DNA of 57,651 nucleotides, taken from an uncultured Verrucomicrobiota bacterium. Lineage in GTDB: Bacteria > Verrucomicrobiota > Kiritimatiellia > RFP12 > UBA1067. Under the pieces are notes generated by a model, which was not told where the DNA came from, did no database searches, and worked only from the letters and a program-made list of their open reading frames with translations. The stretch is from contig CALCDB010000017.1 of the NCBI GenBank assembly GCA_937901395.1, positions 1-57,651 of the forward strand, read 5' to 3'. Shown here piece after piece: positions 8,306 to 15,866 of the stretch. Position 1 is the stretch's first letter. The number at the start of each line of letters is the position of its first letter. Made by a program: the position numbers and the translations under genes.

Positions 8306-10024
8306 ATGAATATGACGAGCGATGATTTTGAGTTTGCTGTTTTAGCAAATATGGTCGACTACCCCGACAAAGCATTTACGGGGATTCGAGACATTGGTAT
8401 AGACGAAAGTTATTTTCATAACCCTGTCTATGTTAGCGCTTTCACCGAATTGATGCAAATTAGTGAAGAACCTGATAGAGATACGCGACGGAAAAAACTT
8501 TCTTCTGTTTTGCGTGATAAGTTCAACCCAGACGAGTTTCGTGATCGTTTCGCCTCGTTCGTCGCTAATCCTGCTAAGGTCAACTATTATCTGTGTGGCT
8601 TAGCCGAACAGGCAATTCGATACAATTGCAAAAAATCCATCAGCGAGGTGTTTAACAACGCATCACTGCAGAGCGACATGATTCCAGAATATGTCGCCAG
8701 TATCACCTCGGAGATGAATGCCCGACTCGATGCACTTAAGGCGTTTCGCAAATTGCCCGTCGAAAGCGACAAGAACGAAATTGACGGCACTAAGCCAATT
8801 CCCGAAGAGTTGCTTAACGCCCCTGGATTCATTGACGAGTACATAAAGTTCACCATGCGCACCGCTCAACGCCCCAATCGTGTGCTCGCATTCTCAGGCG
8901 CGCTTGCTATACTCTCAATTCTTACTGCTCGTAAGTATCAAAGTGTTCGTAAGGCAACGCCCAATCTCTATATCGTGGCGCTTGCTGAATCTGGGGTTGG
9001 CAAAGCTCATGCTCGCCATATCAACAAATCAATCGCTTCCGCTTGTAATATGTGCGATGCGATCGCTGATCGTATTGGCTCGGGGGAAGGACTTGAAGAT
9101 GCGCTTCGGCGCACACCAGCGATGCTCTTTCAAATTGATGAATTTGATACCTTGCTTAACGCAATGAAAAGTCCAAGCAACATCAGCGAGGGAATTTATA
9201 CCTATATTCTTAATCTATTTTCCGAAGCGCGTGAAGTTCATCACATTCGCAAGAAAGCAATGAGTGGCGAGCGAACAACCGCTCCAGACAAAATATATGC
9301 GCCCTCGGTTACAATCTACGCTACCGCTACCCCACAGCATTTCTACGACTCCCTTTCAAAGCGGGCGTTAGACAATGGTTTTATTGCCCGTTTGTTGATT
9401 TTCGAAGTCGGTAAGCGCGGAAAAATTGGCGACCTTACGGCAAGTGAAACTCTGCCATCTGAAATTTTGGAGCCGGCGCGAGTTTTCACCAATCGGCTTT
9501 GCCCCATTGACCAAATGCCAAATCCATACGTTGTGCCAGACGATGTCGGAGCCGATGGACGCGCTAAGGCCATTTCAGATGAAGCCGATGCGCTTTACGA
9601 TAAAAGCTGTGAACAACACGATGGCGCAGGTTTGGCGATATGGAATCGTGGGTTTGAGATGACGGATAAGCTTGCGCTTCTCTATGCATTGAGCGAAAAT
9701 CCTGCAATGCCGAAAATTACCGCAAAGGGACTTGATTGGGCGTGGAAAATTGTGCGCTACTGTTTTGAGCGTATGCTCGCGATGTCAAAGGAATACGTCT
9801 CAGCCGACCAGTATGATGCCGACGCAAATGCGGTATTGCGCAAGATTCGCTCTTATGGTGCAAAAGGCGTAATGCACAGCGAGATTTCGAGAGTATTGGG
9901 CTACACCTCAAAACGAATGGAATCTGCCATTAAGACGCTAATTGACCGTGAGTCGATTATTGTAACCTCGGGCAATCGAAATGCGAAAATTTATCGCATC
10001 AAGCAGAAAGGTAAGTTGAAATGA
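8306..10024 (+). CDS. DUF3987-like P-loop replication protein of a mobile element
   Basis: 572 residues. The N terminus (EFAVLANMVDYPDKAFTGI, then ESYFHNPVYVSAFTELM) resembles the DnaB helicase N-terminal domain. The middle resembles DUF3987/YfjI-type ATPases of phages and plasmids: Walker A-like AESGVGKAHA near residue 228, where the usual GK[S/T] is GKA, Walker B MLFQIDEFD near 272, and a sensor-like ATATP segment. The last 60 residues form a winged helix (GVMHSEISRVLGYTSKRME). Downstream gene in ATGA overlap, then an iteron array, so a role in replication initiation of an integrated replicon is likely. Altered Walker A may mean weak ATPase. Confidence 0.65.
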   Translation: MNMTSDDFEFAVLANMVDYPDKAFTGIRDIGIDESYFHNPVYVSAFTELMQISEEPDRDTRRKKLSSVLRDKFNPDEFRDRFASFVANPAKVNYYLCGLAEQAIRYNCKKSISEVFNNASLQSDMIPEYVASITSEMNARLDALKAFRKLPVESDKNEIDGTKPIPEELLNAPGFIDEYIKFTMRTAQRPNRVLAFSGALAILSILTARKYQSVRKATPNLYIVALAESGVGKAHARHINKSIASACNMCDAIADRIGSGEGLEDALRRTPAMLFQIDEFDTLLNAMKSPSNISEGIYTYILNLFSEAREVHHIRKKAMSGERTTAPDKIYAPSVTIYATATPQHFYDSLSKRALDNGFIARLLIFEVGKRGKIGDLTASETLPSEILEPARVFTNRLCPIDQMPNPYVVPDDVGADGRAKAISDEADALYDKSCEQHDGAGLAIWNRGFEMTDKLALLYALSENPAMPKITAKGLDWAWKIVRYCFERMLAMSKEYVSADQYDADANAVLRKIRSYGAKGVMHSEISRVLGYTSKRMESAIKTLIDRESIIVTSGNRNAKIYRIKQKGKLK

Positions 10025-10659
10025 AAAACTATTTGGACTACGACGAAGACGCTGAACACGACAAGGCTCAACAAGCCCGCCACAAGGAATTCGTGGCTGG
10101 GTTAAGAAAGAGCATGAGTTTTGGACAGGATGACCCCAAGGAAATCATTCAGCGAGCGATGAAATTCTTACAAGATTGCACGACCGAACTCGATGAGGGC
10201 AAGGTGTCGACACTTGAATTTACAACTTGGGATACGATAAAATACATCCTTTCTTTTGATATGGAATACACCTATGCTGGCTTCGATAAGGATCAATGCC
10301 TTGGTGGAGATAAGCCAAAATTGTGCATTTTCGGGGCGAGTGATATGTTGAGCGAATCAGCCGATCAAGAGCGACTACGCAAATTGCTTAAAGCGTATCT
10401 TACCGCAGGGGCGGCACTATCAAGAAAAGCATCGTCTTCTGCCTATGAAGAGTGGATTAAGCTATTAATGGAACTTGAATTCACTGGTAGACACGGAATC
10501 TGCCAGTTTTCGCGAAAAGATGACGCAAATAAGTTCTTTAATCGTATGCGCGTTGCCTTAAAGCGTACTTGGGCGGATAACGAGGTTTATCAGCATATTT
10601 TGATTACAAGTAAACCCCCTACCCCCACACGGAAAAAGGGCCAAAAAAACGCGGTGTGA
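10021..10659 (+). CDS. Unknown protein coupled to the replication protein
   Basis: 212 residues, not recognised. Charged and mostly helical (HDKAQQARHKEFVAGLRK, later ERLRKLLKAYLTAGAALSRK) with a basic tail TRKKGQKN, compatible with DNA binding. ATGA overlap with the upstream P-loop gene and immediately followed by the iterons, the position often taken by a small replication partner such as an initiator or copy-control protein. No membrane segment or signal peptide. Confidence 0.5.
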   Translation: MKNYLDYDEDAEHDKAQQARHKEFVAGLRKSMSFGQDDPKEIIQRAMKFLQDCTTELDEGKVSTLEFTTWDTIKYILSFDMEYTYAGFDKDQCLGGDKPKLCIFGASDMLSESADQERLRKLLKAYLTAGAALSRKASSSAYEEWIKLLMELEFTGRHGICQFSRKDDANKFFNRMRVALKRTWADNEVYQHILITSKPPTPTRKKGQKNAV

Positions 10660-10665
10660 GGGGGG
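10622..10665 (+). terminator. GC-rich hairpin at the end of the rep operon
   Basis: CCCCCACAC (10622-10630) pairs with GTGTGAGGGGG (10654-10665) with a small bulge; the stop codon lies in the right arm. No T-run follows, so it is either a weak terminator or a structural element of the adjacent origin. Confidence 0.3.
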
Positions 10666-10667
10666 TG

Positions 10668-10872
10668 TACTTGTGGTCAAGGTAAAAAAGGTAGATAATT
10701 AATAATATATTTATTTATTATTACTATTATCATCAAATAACGCACTTTCTTGACCACAAGTTAATAGCAAGTAGATAACAAGTAGACCACAAGTAGCACT
10801 TGTTATCAAGCCCCATTTTTCGTCTAAAACCCCAATTTTCACTTGTGGTCTACTTGTGGTCTACTTGTGGTC
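10668..10872. repeat. 11-bp iteron array with AT-rich core, probable replication origin
   Basis: Iteron TACTTGTGGTC. Plus-orientation copies at 10668-10678, 10840-10850, 10851-10861 and 10862-10872 (the last three in tandem). Minus-orientation copies at 10752-10762 and 10785-10795, with degenerate units at 10763-10773 and 10774-10784 completing a four-unit tandem. A further inverted degenerate unit (ACTTGTTATC) is at 10798-10807. The period is 11 bp, about one helical turn. Between the first copy and the minus block, 10690-10740 is almost pure A+T, as in a DNA unwinding element. Lies directly behind a rep-like operon, as in iteron plasmids. Confidence 0.65.
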
Positions 10873-11001
10873 ATTTTGCAAGATGTTTTGGTGTCTCAGA
10901 AGTAACATTTTTACTTTTAACCATTTGCAAAAAGTTTATCACGCAAAATTTACCTATAAAGAAAATTTGCGCAGAGATGTGGACACTACACGCCAATTTT
11001 T

Positions 11002-11010
11002 TGGTATAAT
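11002..11010 (+). promoter_or_regulatory. Extended -10 promoter shared with island 2
   Basis: TGG-TATAAT with ATG at 11017. GGTATAATATAGCCATG occurs three times in the window (about 11003, 13449, 40462). The match with the 40461 copy continues into the leader peptide. Confidence 0.7.
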
Positions 11011-11016
11011 ATAGCC

Positions 11017-11085
11017 ATGTCGTATGAAGAAGCGATAAAGAAAAATGAGTTATATTCCTCCATATACAATAAGCGAATATTATGA
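11017..11085 (+). CDS. Leader-type mini-ORF (22 aa)
   Basis: Starts leaderless behind a strong extended -10 and encodes a 22-residue peptide beginning MSYEEAIKKN. The first nine codons nearly match the mini-ORF at 40476 (MSYEDAIKKAEE) at DNA level. Its stop overlaps a chain of further tiny frames (11082-11093, 11090-11107, 11107-11127, 11124-11156), each start touching the previous stop, leading to the ATG at 11158. Either a real leader peptide or the remnant of a decayed gene whose N terminus is preserved; no function can be assigned. Confidence 0.4.
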   Translation: MSYEEAIKKNELYSSIYNKRIL

Positions 11086-11157
11086 TACGATGAGAGCGTT
11101 TGATTGATGAGAAAAGGTATTGAATGAAGATGCTTGTGATAGTCGAAAGGGAATAAG

Positions 11158-11472
11158 ATGAGCATAGCGGTGTGTAAAAGCTGTGGATTGCAATTCTTCG
11201 TGGAAAATCATCCGTTGCCACGTGTTGAGCAATGTCCTCAATGTGGAGAAGCGGTGCTGCTGTCTAAAGACGAACATAGAGATAATGACGAGTCTTCATT
11301 CTGGCTCGGTGCACTTTTTGGAGGGTGGGGTGTGTTGTTTTCCGGTGCTGTAAAGGGCAAATCAGGAATCGATCATGCTCTTGGCGGCGTCTTTGTCGTG
11401 TGGTTGGGCCGTATTCTCGTAATGGCCATCTTGTTTCTGGTTGTTTTAATTGCCTTGTGGCTAAAGTTCTGA
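11158..11472 (+). CDS. Small zinc-ribbon membrane protein
   Basis: 104 residues. N-terminal zinc ribbon CKSCG...CPQCG (residues 6-30), then a linker and two hydrophobic segments (FWLGALFGGWGVLFSG and the C-terminal LVMAILFLVVLIALWL). Same architecture and a similar first membrane segment as the island 2 protein at 45104 (WWLGFLFNLFGILIG), so the two islands carry related proteins. SD-like AAAGGGA just upstream. Function unknown; zinc-ribbon plus two helices is common in small membrane proteins of accessory regions. Confidence 0.6.
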   Translation: MSIAVCKSCGLQFFVENHPLPRVEQCPQCGEAVLLSKDEHRDNDESSFWLGALFGGWGVLFSGAVKGKSGIDHALGGVFVVWLGRILVMAILFLVVLIALWLKF

Positions 11473-11523
11473 TGACGAAAAGGAAAAAAGATGGAATGGC
11501 CCCGAAATAAGCGTTAAGATCCT

Positions 11524-12119
11524 ATGAAATGCGTATTCTCTCTACTGCTGATAGTCACCATTGGTTGTTGCTCGTCAACGGCTCTAGAACAGGGTTTGTG
11601 CAAAGGTGATAATTCGGCTATCAAATATTCCATTGGACAATTAGATGGTGTTATTGACGCAAAATCCGTCGATGAGATTTTAGCGATTTTAGGCCCACCT
11701 TCATATATCATTGGAAGTGGTATTGTACGGTACATATGGGCTTTTGATAATGGTGAGCGTTTGCAAGTGAATTGGCCTTATAGTAATGGAAGATGGCCAG
11801 CTGCAAATGTAATTCCTGCTTGGCATATCGATCCTCCAGTAATATCGCTAAAATCTAATGATAATAGTGTTGCAATTGTTAAAATCAATCATAAGCGACC
11901 AAATTTTACATATGTTGTTGAGTCTGATTCACCTTTTGTTGATGTTGAAGGCTGTTTGTTGCGGATAAAAGGGCACTTCTAGAATCTGGAGTCTCTACAA
12001 CAAATATTAACTGTAGACTTTGGGTGATTAGAGATGTTGATCCTTATCCAAAATGTTTCGATGTCAGAAACATACTTATAGATATTTCAGGCGATTTTGG
12101 AGACACATCCCCGAAATAA
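11524..12119 (+). pseudogene. Frameshifted lipoprotein, BamE/SmpA-like
   Basis: The first frame (11524-11982, 152 codons) starts with a lipoprotein-like signal (MKCVFSLLLIVTIGC) and contains ILAILGPPSYIIGSGIVRY, a pattern like the BamE/SmpA fold (LGxPs...g..w.Y). Near 11949-11960 the coding signal moves to the -1 frame, open from 11949 to the TAA at 12117, reading LFVADKRALLESG and ending DFGDTSPK. Joining the frames gives about 198 residues and the smooth junction VDVEG-LFVADKR. One missing base explains it, whether a mutation or a sequencing/assembly error. The AAAAGGG nearby is not a standard slippery heptamer. Confidence 0.55.
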
Positions 12120-12139
12120 CTAGAAAAAGTGAAGCCAAG

Positions 12140-12320
12140 ATGAATACAATTGTAAGAATATTGCTTTTTGCTGGTTTGATGAATTTATTCGGGAAAAGGA
12201 GTGAAAAGTCTGTATGGTAAAGAAGGGTGTCCCCAATGGGATGTTGGAGAGGAGGAGGTTGAATTTGAAAAGATTGTGCAAGGGATGGAAAAGTTTTCAG
12301 ATTCGCGCAATGAATTATGA
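12140..12320 (+). pseudogene. Frameshifted small secreted protein
   Basis: Begins MNTIVRILLFAGLMN, a signal-peptide-like start, and stops at 12218-12220. The +1 frame is open from 12183 to the TGA at 12318-12320 and gives a plausible acidic tail (GCPQWDVGEEEVEFEK). Read together they make a protein of about 59 residues. Weak evidence; the second apparent frameshift in 400 bp points to decay of this part of the island or poor local sequence quality. Its stop is the TGA of the next promoter. Confidence 0.35.
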
Positions 12321-12326
12321 TATAAT
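12318..12326 (+). promoter_or_regulatory. Extended -10 promoter of the Fic gene
   Basis: TGA-TATAAT; ATG at 12335, 8 nt downstream (a TTG at 12332 is also in frame). The TGA doubles as the stop of the preceding broken frame. Confidence 0.7.
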
Positions 12327-12334
12327 ATCGCTTG

Positions 12335-13411
12335 ATGACGTATGATGATTTGAGTTTAAGCGAGTTTCGTGGTTACTTTCAAGCGAAGGAGCCAGGAAAG
12401 CGCGAACGGGCGTTCGCGTGGTCTACGGCCATTGGATTACAAGATGTTGACGGACTTTCCGTCTCTCGGTATTTGGTTGAGACAGCTAAGGACCATATTG
12501 AGGGACGAATTACTCAATCCCAGGCGCGACGACGCATACACGACTATTACGAGGCGAAGAGCGAACAGCGTGCGCCAAATCTCGAGTTGCTTGAACCAGA
12601 TAAGGTGGCGGAGCGAATTGCAGCTGTCATCAATGATGGAGGGTTTGCCTTTACTCCGGAATATTTCATTTCACTCCACGCCAAATTATTCCGTGGAGTC
12701 TTATCATCGGCAGGGAAACTGCGGACACACAACATCCGCAAGCATGAGTGGGTATTGAAGAATGATTCGGTTATTTATGGCGACAAGGCGACGCTGAAGG
12801 CCTCGTTAGTGAGGAACTTCGCGGATGAACGTGAATACGATTACGGCGGTAAGTCGTTGGCAGAGATCATTCCGCATTTTACGCGCTTTATCGCACAGGT
12901 TTGGCAGGTGCATCCTTTCGGTGAAGGCAATACGCGCACGACTGCGGTCTTTGCCATCAAGTATCTGTGTGCACTTGGTTATCGCGTTGCAATCGACATA
13001 TTTCGAGATAACTCTTGGTATTTTCGTAATGCGCTTGTCAGAGCCAATTATGCCGATTATGCGCGGGGGGTGAAGCGAGATTGGGGGTATCTTGAATTGT
13101 TTTTCCGCAACTTGCTTTTGGGCGAAAAGAATGAGCTTAAGAACCGCTATTTGCTAATTGGCTTCAATCGTCCGAAGGAAGATGGCAAAGGTTGTCAGAA
13201 AAAGGTTGTCAGAAAAGGTTGTCAGAAAACGGTTGAACGCTTATTCGGTTTGCTTAAGGCACGTCCGCATTTGACGCAAATTGATATGGCTACGGCATTG
13301 GGGATTTCGCGTCAAGCGGTGCAGAAGCATCTCGCCAACTTGAAGGCCGCAGGGCGTATCCGCCGTGTGGGCCCCGACAAGGGTGGTCATTGGGAGACGA
13401 GGGTAATTTGA
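12335..13411 (+). CDS. Fic-domain protein with C-terminal winged helix
   Basis: 358 residues. Fic enzymes transfer AMP (or related groups) to protein hydroxyls. The active-site motif HPFGEGNTR is complete near residue 192, so it should be active. The N terminus has WSTAIGLQDVDGLSVSRYL and an IEGRITQSQARRRI helix, as in Fic proteins with a built-in regulatory segment. After the Fic core a repetitive basic linker (13190-13225) joins a winged-helix domain (LTQIDMATALGISRQAVQKHLANLKAAG), suggesting DNA binding or autoregulation. Leaderless. Sits at the right end of island 1, so toxin, host-modulation or element-maintenance roles are all possible. Confidence 0.85.
   Translation: MTYDDLSLSEFRGYFQAKEPGKRERAFAWSTAIGLQDVDGLSVSRYLVETAKDHIEGRITQSQARRRIHDYYEAKSEQRAPNLELLEPDKVAERIAAVINDGGFAFTPEYFISLHAKLFRGVLSSAGKLRTHNIRKHEWVLKNDSVIYGDKATLKASLVRNFADEREYDYGGKSLAEIIPHFTRFIAQVWQVHPFGEGNTRTTAVFAIKYLCALGYRVAIDIFRDNSWYFRNALVRANYADYARGVKRDWGYLELFFRNLLLGEKNELKNRYLLIGFNRPKEDGKGCQKKVVRKGCQKTVERLFGLLKARPHLTQIDMATALGISRQAVQKHLANLKAAGRIRRVGPDKGGHWETRVI
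13190..13225 (+). repeat. Triple GGTTGTCAG repeat inside the Fic linker
   Basis: GGTTGTCAG at 13190, 13204 and 13217, separated by A-runs; spacings of 14 and 13 bp are not multiples of three. It encodes GCQKKVV then RKGCQKTV. Gain or loss of one unit would change the reading frame and remove the winged helix. Confidence 0.6.
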
Positions 13412-13447
13412 GGGTTGGAATGGGTATGGACGATGTGAGTTAAAATG

Positions 13448-13456
13448 TGGTATAAT
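13448..13456 (+). promoter_or_regulatory. Extended -10 promoter
   Basis: TGG-TATAAT with the ATG at 13463 (6 nt). Shares GGTATAATATAGCCATG with the promoters at 11002 and 40461, and is preceded by AGTTAAAATG (13438-13447). Confidence 0.7.
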
Positions 13457-13462
13457 ATAGCC

Positions 13463-14272
13463 ATGATTACATTGATTATTGCTATTGTAGTTGCGGGGGG
13501 CGTTTTCGCTTCCACGCATTATGTTTTTGATTGGAGTCTCATCTGGAGCATCGTGATGGGAGTCGTCGGATTTGGCGTTTTTCAAGTGCTGATGAGCATC
13601 TTGATTCAACGTCGAGTAAAGGCGGATATGTTGCGAGTTCAGGATATCCTTATGGGCGGGCAAAAACGTTTGCAACAGAAGATGCAACGTTGGCAGATGC
13701 GTCCACCGGGTTCGCTTCAAGCGGCGCAAAAGGAGATTTTCGAAGATACGAAGTTGTTCGTGAAATCGGCATTGGAAGAGACGGAAAAGCTCAGCAAGTA
13801 CAGACTTTGGGTGCCGATGATGGAGAGGCAGATCGCGACGGCGAGGGTGCAGCTTAGTTGGATGATAAAAGATTTCAAGGCGGTTGATAACAACATGAAG
13901 AAGGCGTTGTTATTGGATCCAAGCATGGCGGCGATTAAGATGGCGCGTATGTATATGCTCGATGAGCCGATAGATGCGATTATGAAGGTGTATCACAAGG
14001 GCGTCGCGAGAGTTCGCTACAATGGGAATGTGCTTTTGGCCGCTACGATGAGTTGGATTCAAGTGCATAGAAATGATGCGGATGGCGCATTCAAGACATT
14101 GACGGAGGCGCTTAAGAAGAGCGACAACGCGACATTGAAGCAAAATCACGAGCATCTTATGAATAATCGAGTTGCGCACTTCTCCAATTCGGGCATTGGC
14201 GATCAATGGTATTCGCTATTATTGGAAGAGCCGAAAGTTCATGTGCAGCGTCAGAGGAGCGTTTATCGTTAA
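13463..14272 (+). CDS. Membrane-anchored helical-repeat (TPR-like) protein
   Basis: 269 residues. Two N-terminal membrane segments (MITLIIAIVVAGGVFA and LIWSIVMGVVGFGVFQVLM) followed by a cytoplasmic helical region with TPR-like units (ATARVQLSWMIKDFKAVDNN, KALLLDPSMAAIKMARMYM, DADGAFKTLTEAL). Probably a scaffold. An in-frame ATG at 13445 lies inside the -10 box, so 13463 is the sensible, leaderless start. First gene of the run leading into the MurU-AmgK fusion, kdsB and ligA. Not recognised as a named family. Confidence 0.55.
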   Translation: MITLIIAIVVAGGVFASTHYVFDWSLIWSIVMGVVGFGVFQVLMSILIQRRVKADMLRVQDILMGGQKRLQQKMQRWQMRPPGSLQAAQKEIFEDTKLFVKSALEETEKLSKYRLWVPMMERQIATARVQLSWMIKDFKAVDNNMKKALLLDPSMAAIKMARMYMLDEPIDAIMKVYHKGVARVRYNGNVLLAATMSWIQVHRNDADGAFKTLTEALKKSDNATLKQNHEHLMNNRVAHFSNSGIGDQWYSLLLEEPKVHVQRQRSVYR

Positions 14273-15866
14273 GAAAGCCATAGTTTTGGCGGCGGGGTTG
14301 GGGACGAGATTGCGACCACTCACTTGCGCCGTGCCGAAGCCCCTGATGCCAATATGGGGCGAGCAGATGCTCGCGCGAATCGTGAGGATGCTTAGGGAAT
14401 GGGGAGTTGACGATATCGTAGTGAATTGTCATTATCTGCATGAGCAAATCGAGCGGTGGTGCGCGGAAAATGGATGTAAGGCGAGTTACGAGCCGACGAT
14501 TTTAGGTACGGGTGGGGTGCTTAATCCCTTGCGCGATTGGATTAAGGACGAACCATTTTATTTGGTGAATGGCGATATCGTAGTCGAAGGAGCGAAGAGG
14601 TTGGAGCTGCCGGCGGATGATAGCGTAATCGGGTGTTGTTTGGTATCGCAGATGGGGCCGCGCACAATTGAAGTCGAACCCGAATATGGGTATGTGACGA
14701 ATTGGCGAAGCGATGATGCGGGAATGGAAGGAACGTGGACGTATTGCGGGATTGCGGCATTAAAGCCAGCAATCCTTAATTATGTGGAGAGAGAGGGTGA
14801 AGCCAGCATCGTTAGCGCATACACGAAGGCAATGATGGATGGACGATTCATCAAGGCCATCGCTCCAGATGATTTATTATGGGAAGACGCTGGCAGCATT
14901 GAACGTTATATCGAGCTTAATCACGACGACAAGGACAATGCATTCGCGGATATACCAGCGTTGAAGGCGGCTGGCGCGACGGCATCGGTAGAGTTCATTG
15001 GCGCACGAGGAAGCGAGCGGGTGTTCTTCAAGGATGGCGATAAGGTGTTCATCATCTATGACGATGCGAAGCGAAAGGAAAATGCTCGTTATGCGGGGCA
15101 CGCGAGGTGGTTGAAAGCGAAGGGGATTCCGGTTCCATCGGTGATTGCCGAATTGCCGGAATGGAAGACGATAGTAATGGAGAATGCGGGTAGCGAGCGC
15201 AAGTTCTCGCTTGAAGAATATGTCAAGATAGTCGAGGGCTTGGTGAAATTCAACGCATTGGGAGCGGAGAAGGATATGCCTGAACTTGAGCCGCCCTTCG
15301 ATATGAAGATATGGACATGGGAACAGAATCTATTCGCGGAGTATTGCTTGCAGGGCAGATATTTTATGGAGATGCCAAAAGCGGTAAGCGACGAGTTGAA
15401 GAATGTCGCATCGCTGTTGGAGCGTGAACCCAAAGCGCTGGTGCATCGTGATTTTCAATCGACGAATGTGCTATGGAAGAATGGAGATTTTAACTTCATC
15501 GATTTTCAGGGGATGCGATTGGGTCCGGCAGCGTATGATCTGGCTTCGCTCGTATATGATCCATACGTGCGGTTTACGGAAGGCGAGCGGAGGGCGTTGA
15601 TTAAATTATACGCAAGAACCGCGGGGCGCGAAGAGATCGTTAACATTATGCCATACGCGGCGGTTGAGCGTTTGGTGCAGTGTTTGGGAGCATACGGGCG
15701 ATTAGCATCGGTAGGTCAAAATCAATTCGAGAAGTATGTATTGCCGGCATTGGAGAATTTGTTGGATGTAGCGGACAAGGCGAATCTTGATGCGTTAGGC
15801 GGATTAGCCGAAGATTTGATAGCGAAGGAATCGCCGCATCATTGTCACCATCATCACCACGAATGA
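14241..15866 (+). CDS. MurU-AmgK-type fusion: sugar-1-P uridylyltransferase plus sugar kinase
   Basis: About 541 residues. N-terminal nucleotidyltransferase (KKAIVLAAGLGTRLRPLT, then VPKPLMPIWG, GTGGVL and VNGDIV) as in MurU. C-terminal choline/aminoglycoside kinase fold with LVHRDFQSTNVLW near residue 399 and FIDFQGMRLGP, as in AmgK. In pseudomonads these are separate enzymes that recycle MurNAc into UDP-MurNAc; here the order is MurU then AmgK in one chain. Start unclear: ATG 14241 overlaps the upstream gene by 32 nt, while AGAGGAG at 14253-14259 would best serve the ATC at 14265. The C terminus is a natural metal-binding-like tail HHCHHHHHE. Confidence 0.75.
   Translation: MCSVRGAFIVKKAIVLAAGLGTRLRPLTCAVPKPLMPIWGEQMLARIVRMLREWGVDDIVVNCHYLHEQIERWCAENGCKASYEPTILGTGGVLNPLRDWIKDEPFYLVNGDIVVEGAKRLELPADDSVIGCCLVSQMGPRTIEVEPEYGYVTNWRSDDAGMEGTWTYCGIAALKPAILNYVEREGEASIVSAYTKAMMDGRFIKAIAPDDLLWEDAGSIERYIELNHDDKDNAFADIPALKAAGATASVEFIGARGSERVFFKDGDKVFIIYDDAKRKENARYAGHARWLKAKGIPVPSVIAELPEWKTIVMENAGSERKFSLEEYVKIVEGLVKFNALGAEKDMPELEPPFDMKIWTWEQNLFAEYCLQGRYFMEMPKAVSDELKNVASLLEREPKALVHRDFQSTNVLWKNGDFNFIDFQGMRLGPAAYDLASLVYDPYVRFTEGERRALIKLYARTAGREEIVNIMPYAAVERLVQCLGAYGRLASVGQNQFEKYVLPALENLLDVADKANLDALGGLAEDLIAKESPHHCHHHHHE

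Noticed and set aside
10668..10872. CRISPR array in the ACTTGTGGTC repeats
   Set aside because: The units are 11 bp, lie in both orientations and are mostly contiguous; this is an iteron pattern.
10871..11221. Minus-strand frames over the islands' promoter regions (also 40246-40602)
   Set aside because: They run through the repeats and the antisense of promoter and leader DNA; their similarity to each other only reflects the shared plus-strand cassette.
11949..11985. Programmed -1 frameshift in the BamE-like gene
   Set aside because: AAAAGGG in this phase is not an X-XXY-YYZ heptamer and no stable downstream structure is evident; a simple 1-base loss explains it better.
12335..13411. Fic toxin with a separate antitoxin gene
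   Set aside because: No small antitoxin gene lies next to it; the regulatory-looking segment is within the same protein.
15830..15866. Engineered His-tag at the end of the MurU-AmgK protein
   Set aside because: The tail contains a cysteine and a terminal Glu, has mixed His codons, and the stop overlaps the next native gene as ATGA, so it is natural.
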